Assembly (NCBI GenBank): GCA_017654935.2
Contig: CM065698.1
Span: 42,881,894-42,945,893 of the forward strand
Source: Phymorhynchus buccinoides
Lineage: Eukaryota > Mollusca > Gastropoda > Neogastropoda > Raphitomidae
DNA length: 64,000 nucleotides
Direction: 5' to 3'
Part shown: positions 62,836-64,000 of the stretch, piece by piece
How the letters are laid out: every line of letters begins with the position of its first letter
Position numbering within the stretch: position 1 is the first letter of the stretch
Made by a program: the position numbers and the translations under genes
The notes under the pieces: generated by a model
Told to the model about the DNA's origin: nothing
Seen by the model: the letters and a program-made list of their open reading frames with translations, nothing else
The model's database searches: none

Positions 62836-63540
62836 CATAGGAGTCGTTTCTGAAAGCAGCGCGGCTGGAAGACTGGCCGCGCTGGCCGCGCTGGAGTGGC
62901 GCGGCTCGCTTTAGGTGTTGCATTTCTGATACTTTTCTGGCCTTCCTCCTTTTCTTATAATTATGCTCTCCGTGGAATGCAAGATGGCGGCTTCTAGGAA
63001 ACAACACTGCTATTTGGTTTTCAAGGGTGGCGTTAAATGAAAGGAGGGGGAGAAGGGCAAAGCGGCTTAGATAAATTATATACAGTATTTGCAAAGTTTG
63101 CGTGGGATAAGACTTGTTTCTTTACAACAAACAACTACACGACAACTGTAAAGTGACGTTATTTTATTCACAAGAGACAAAACAAAATGAGCGTCAGAAA
63201 GCGCGCATAACAATAAAGTCCAGTGTCAGAAAGCGCGTAACTGATTTCGATAATTATTTACTTTTATATGATTATACACGCACACACGCACGCACACGCG
63301 CATTCACATAGTTCATAAACATCAATATGAGGGTTATTCAAAGTATCCCCAAAACATACTTTGTACATGTCAAATATATTAAGCCACATTTTGTAAGCAG
63401 GGACTCCTCTGCTTATTAATAAGTTCAAATATTCATCAAAATTAGATAGAAGTGATAATATTATTGGAACATGTTAATCATAATATTTTAATACATTTCA
63501 ATACATTTCAGGGGTTAATGACAAGTTTTCATTGCTCATA
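62833..63540. other. No gene recognised; GC-rich GGCCGCGCT patch
   Basis: GCCGCGCTG is repeated in a short GC-rich patch at about 62855-62910. The rest is AT-rich and empty as far as I can see. Confidence 0.45.
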
Positions 63541-63544
63541 AGAT

Positions 63545-64000
63545 AATTAACAAGAGGCAAAGCCTGCAAGGCTCACGTCTGATTTTTATTACTATAGCAG
63601 GCATGGGAATTCCCATGACAATTCCCATGCCTGTATAGAGAGAATACTGTTATGTAGACACTTGTGCATCTGAAAACAGAATTAATTTTTATTTTACTGT
63701 GTAAATTAAAATTATTTCTATGCATTAAATTACCCCTACCCCTTTCTTTAAAATTTAATTATATGTATGCGCATGTAACATAGTGGAGCCCTATTTTTAT
63801 TTTTGGCAAACAAGTAAAATTGAAAAGCATATTGACCAAGCTTTCAGAAAAACATAGTGACCAATCCCCCCCCCCCCCCCCCCCCCCCCCCCGCCGGGGT
63901 AAGGGGGGTCTACGGACACCTGTAGTAGGCCTACAGTCTTTGCCTGTGGGTCTAAGCCTCTTACTCTTAGAAAATTAATAATTGAAGTTGCGTGATTCGT
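63545..64000 (-). repeat. Inverted copy of the 6400-6660 dispersed repeat, runs off the window
   Basis: The reverse complement of 63545-63680 and 63900-64000 matches 6405-6650. The middle (63680-63895) is extra sequence including a poly-C run at about 63866-63892. The shared hairpin GGCATGGGAATTCCCATG lies at about 63600-63635. Confidence 0.8.

Overview
The window looks like a piece of a lophotrochozoan animal genome, most likely a marine mollusc and probably a gastropod. The reasons are indirect: one intact intronless rhodopsin-type receptor with decayed relatives nearby, a sigma-class (S-crystallin-type) glutathione transferase retrocopy, dispersed repeats rich in AAGGTCA and (GGAC)n, very long (GA)n/(CA)n/(CTA)n microsatellites, and several LINE lineages. 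No ribosomal RNA, confident tRNA, CRISPR array or operon structure is present. Most of the sequence is mobile-element debris and simple repeat.

Layout. 0-4.1 kb: a 3.8 kb element with imperfect terminal inverted repeats around a 942-codon reading frame (FEN1/PIN-like acidic motifs plus a C-terminal cysteine-rich CXC region). 4.1-10 kb: microsatellites and dispersed repeats, no recognisable gene. 10-20.5 kb: LINE fragments, a 202-bp hAT-like miniature element, a tandem array carrying AAGGTCA motifs, fold-back elements (one Harbinger-like with a TTA duplication) and a Tc1-like transposase relic. 20.5-25 kb: a decayed minus-strand gene of unknown function and a LINE split by a 1,357-bp TA-flanked element. 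25-29.7 kb: long (GT)n tracts, a Tx1/L1-like LINE remnant, a 53-bp minisatellite and a (GGAC)n repeat. 29.7-38.8 kb: two receptor pseudogenes on the plus strand, one intact receptor gene on the minus strand (37612-38754) and a broken GST retrocopy. 38.9-47.6 kb: repeats and LINE fragments. 47.66-52.3 kb: a Ty3/Gypsy-class LTR element (5' LTR, SCAN-like Gag, broken protease and integrase, then the beginning of reverse transcriptase) cut off by a 5'-truncated LINE. 53.6-64 kb: more LINE ends, an AAGGTCA/(GGAC)n repeat, a third clean copy of the 214-bp palindromic element, a short inverted-repeat cluster, and at the right edge an inverted copy of the repeat found at 6.4 kb.

The only convincing intact host gene is the minus-strand receptor. 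The two most unusual objects are the TIR-flanked CXC/nuclease-like element at the left and the Gypsy element whose integrase lies upstream of reverse transcriptase (Gmr1-type order). The sequence also preserves readable insertion layers: a receptor pseudogene interrupted by a short retroelement with a perfect 15-bp duplication and by a palindromic TA element, and a LINE reading frame interrupted by a larger element with the same termini. All family assignments come from reading translated sequence by eye; no database search was run.
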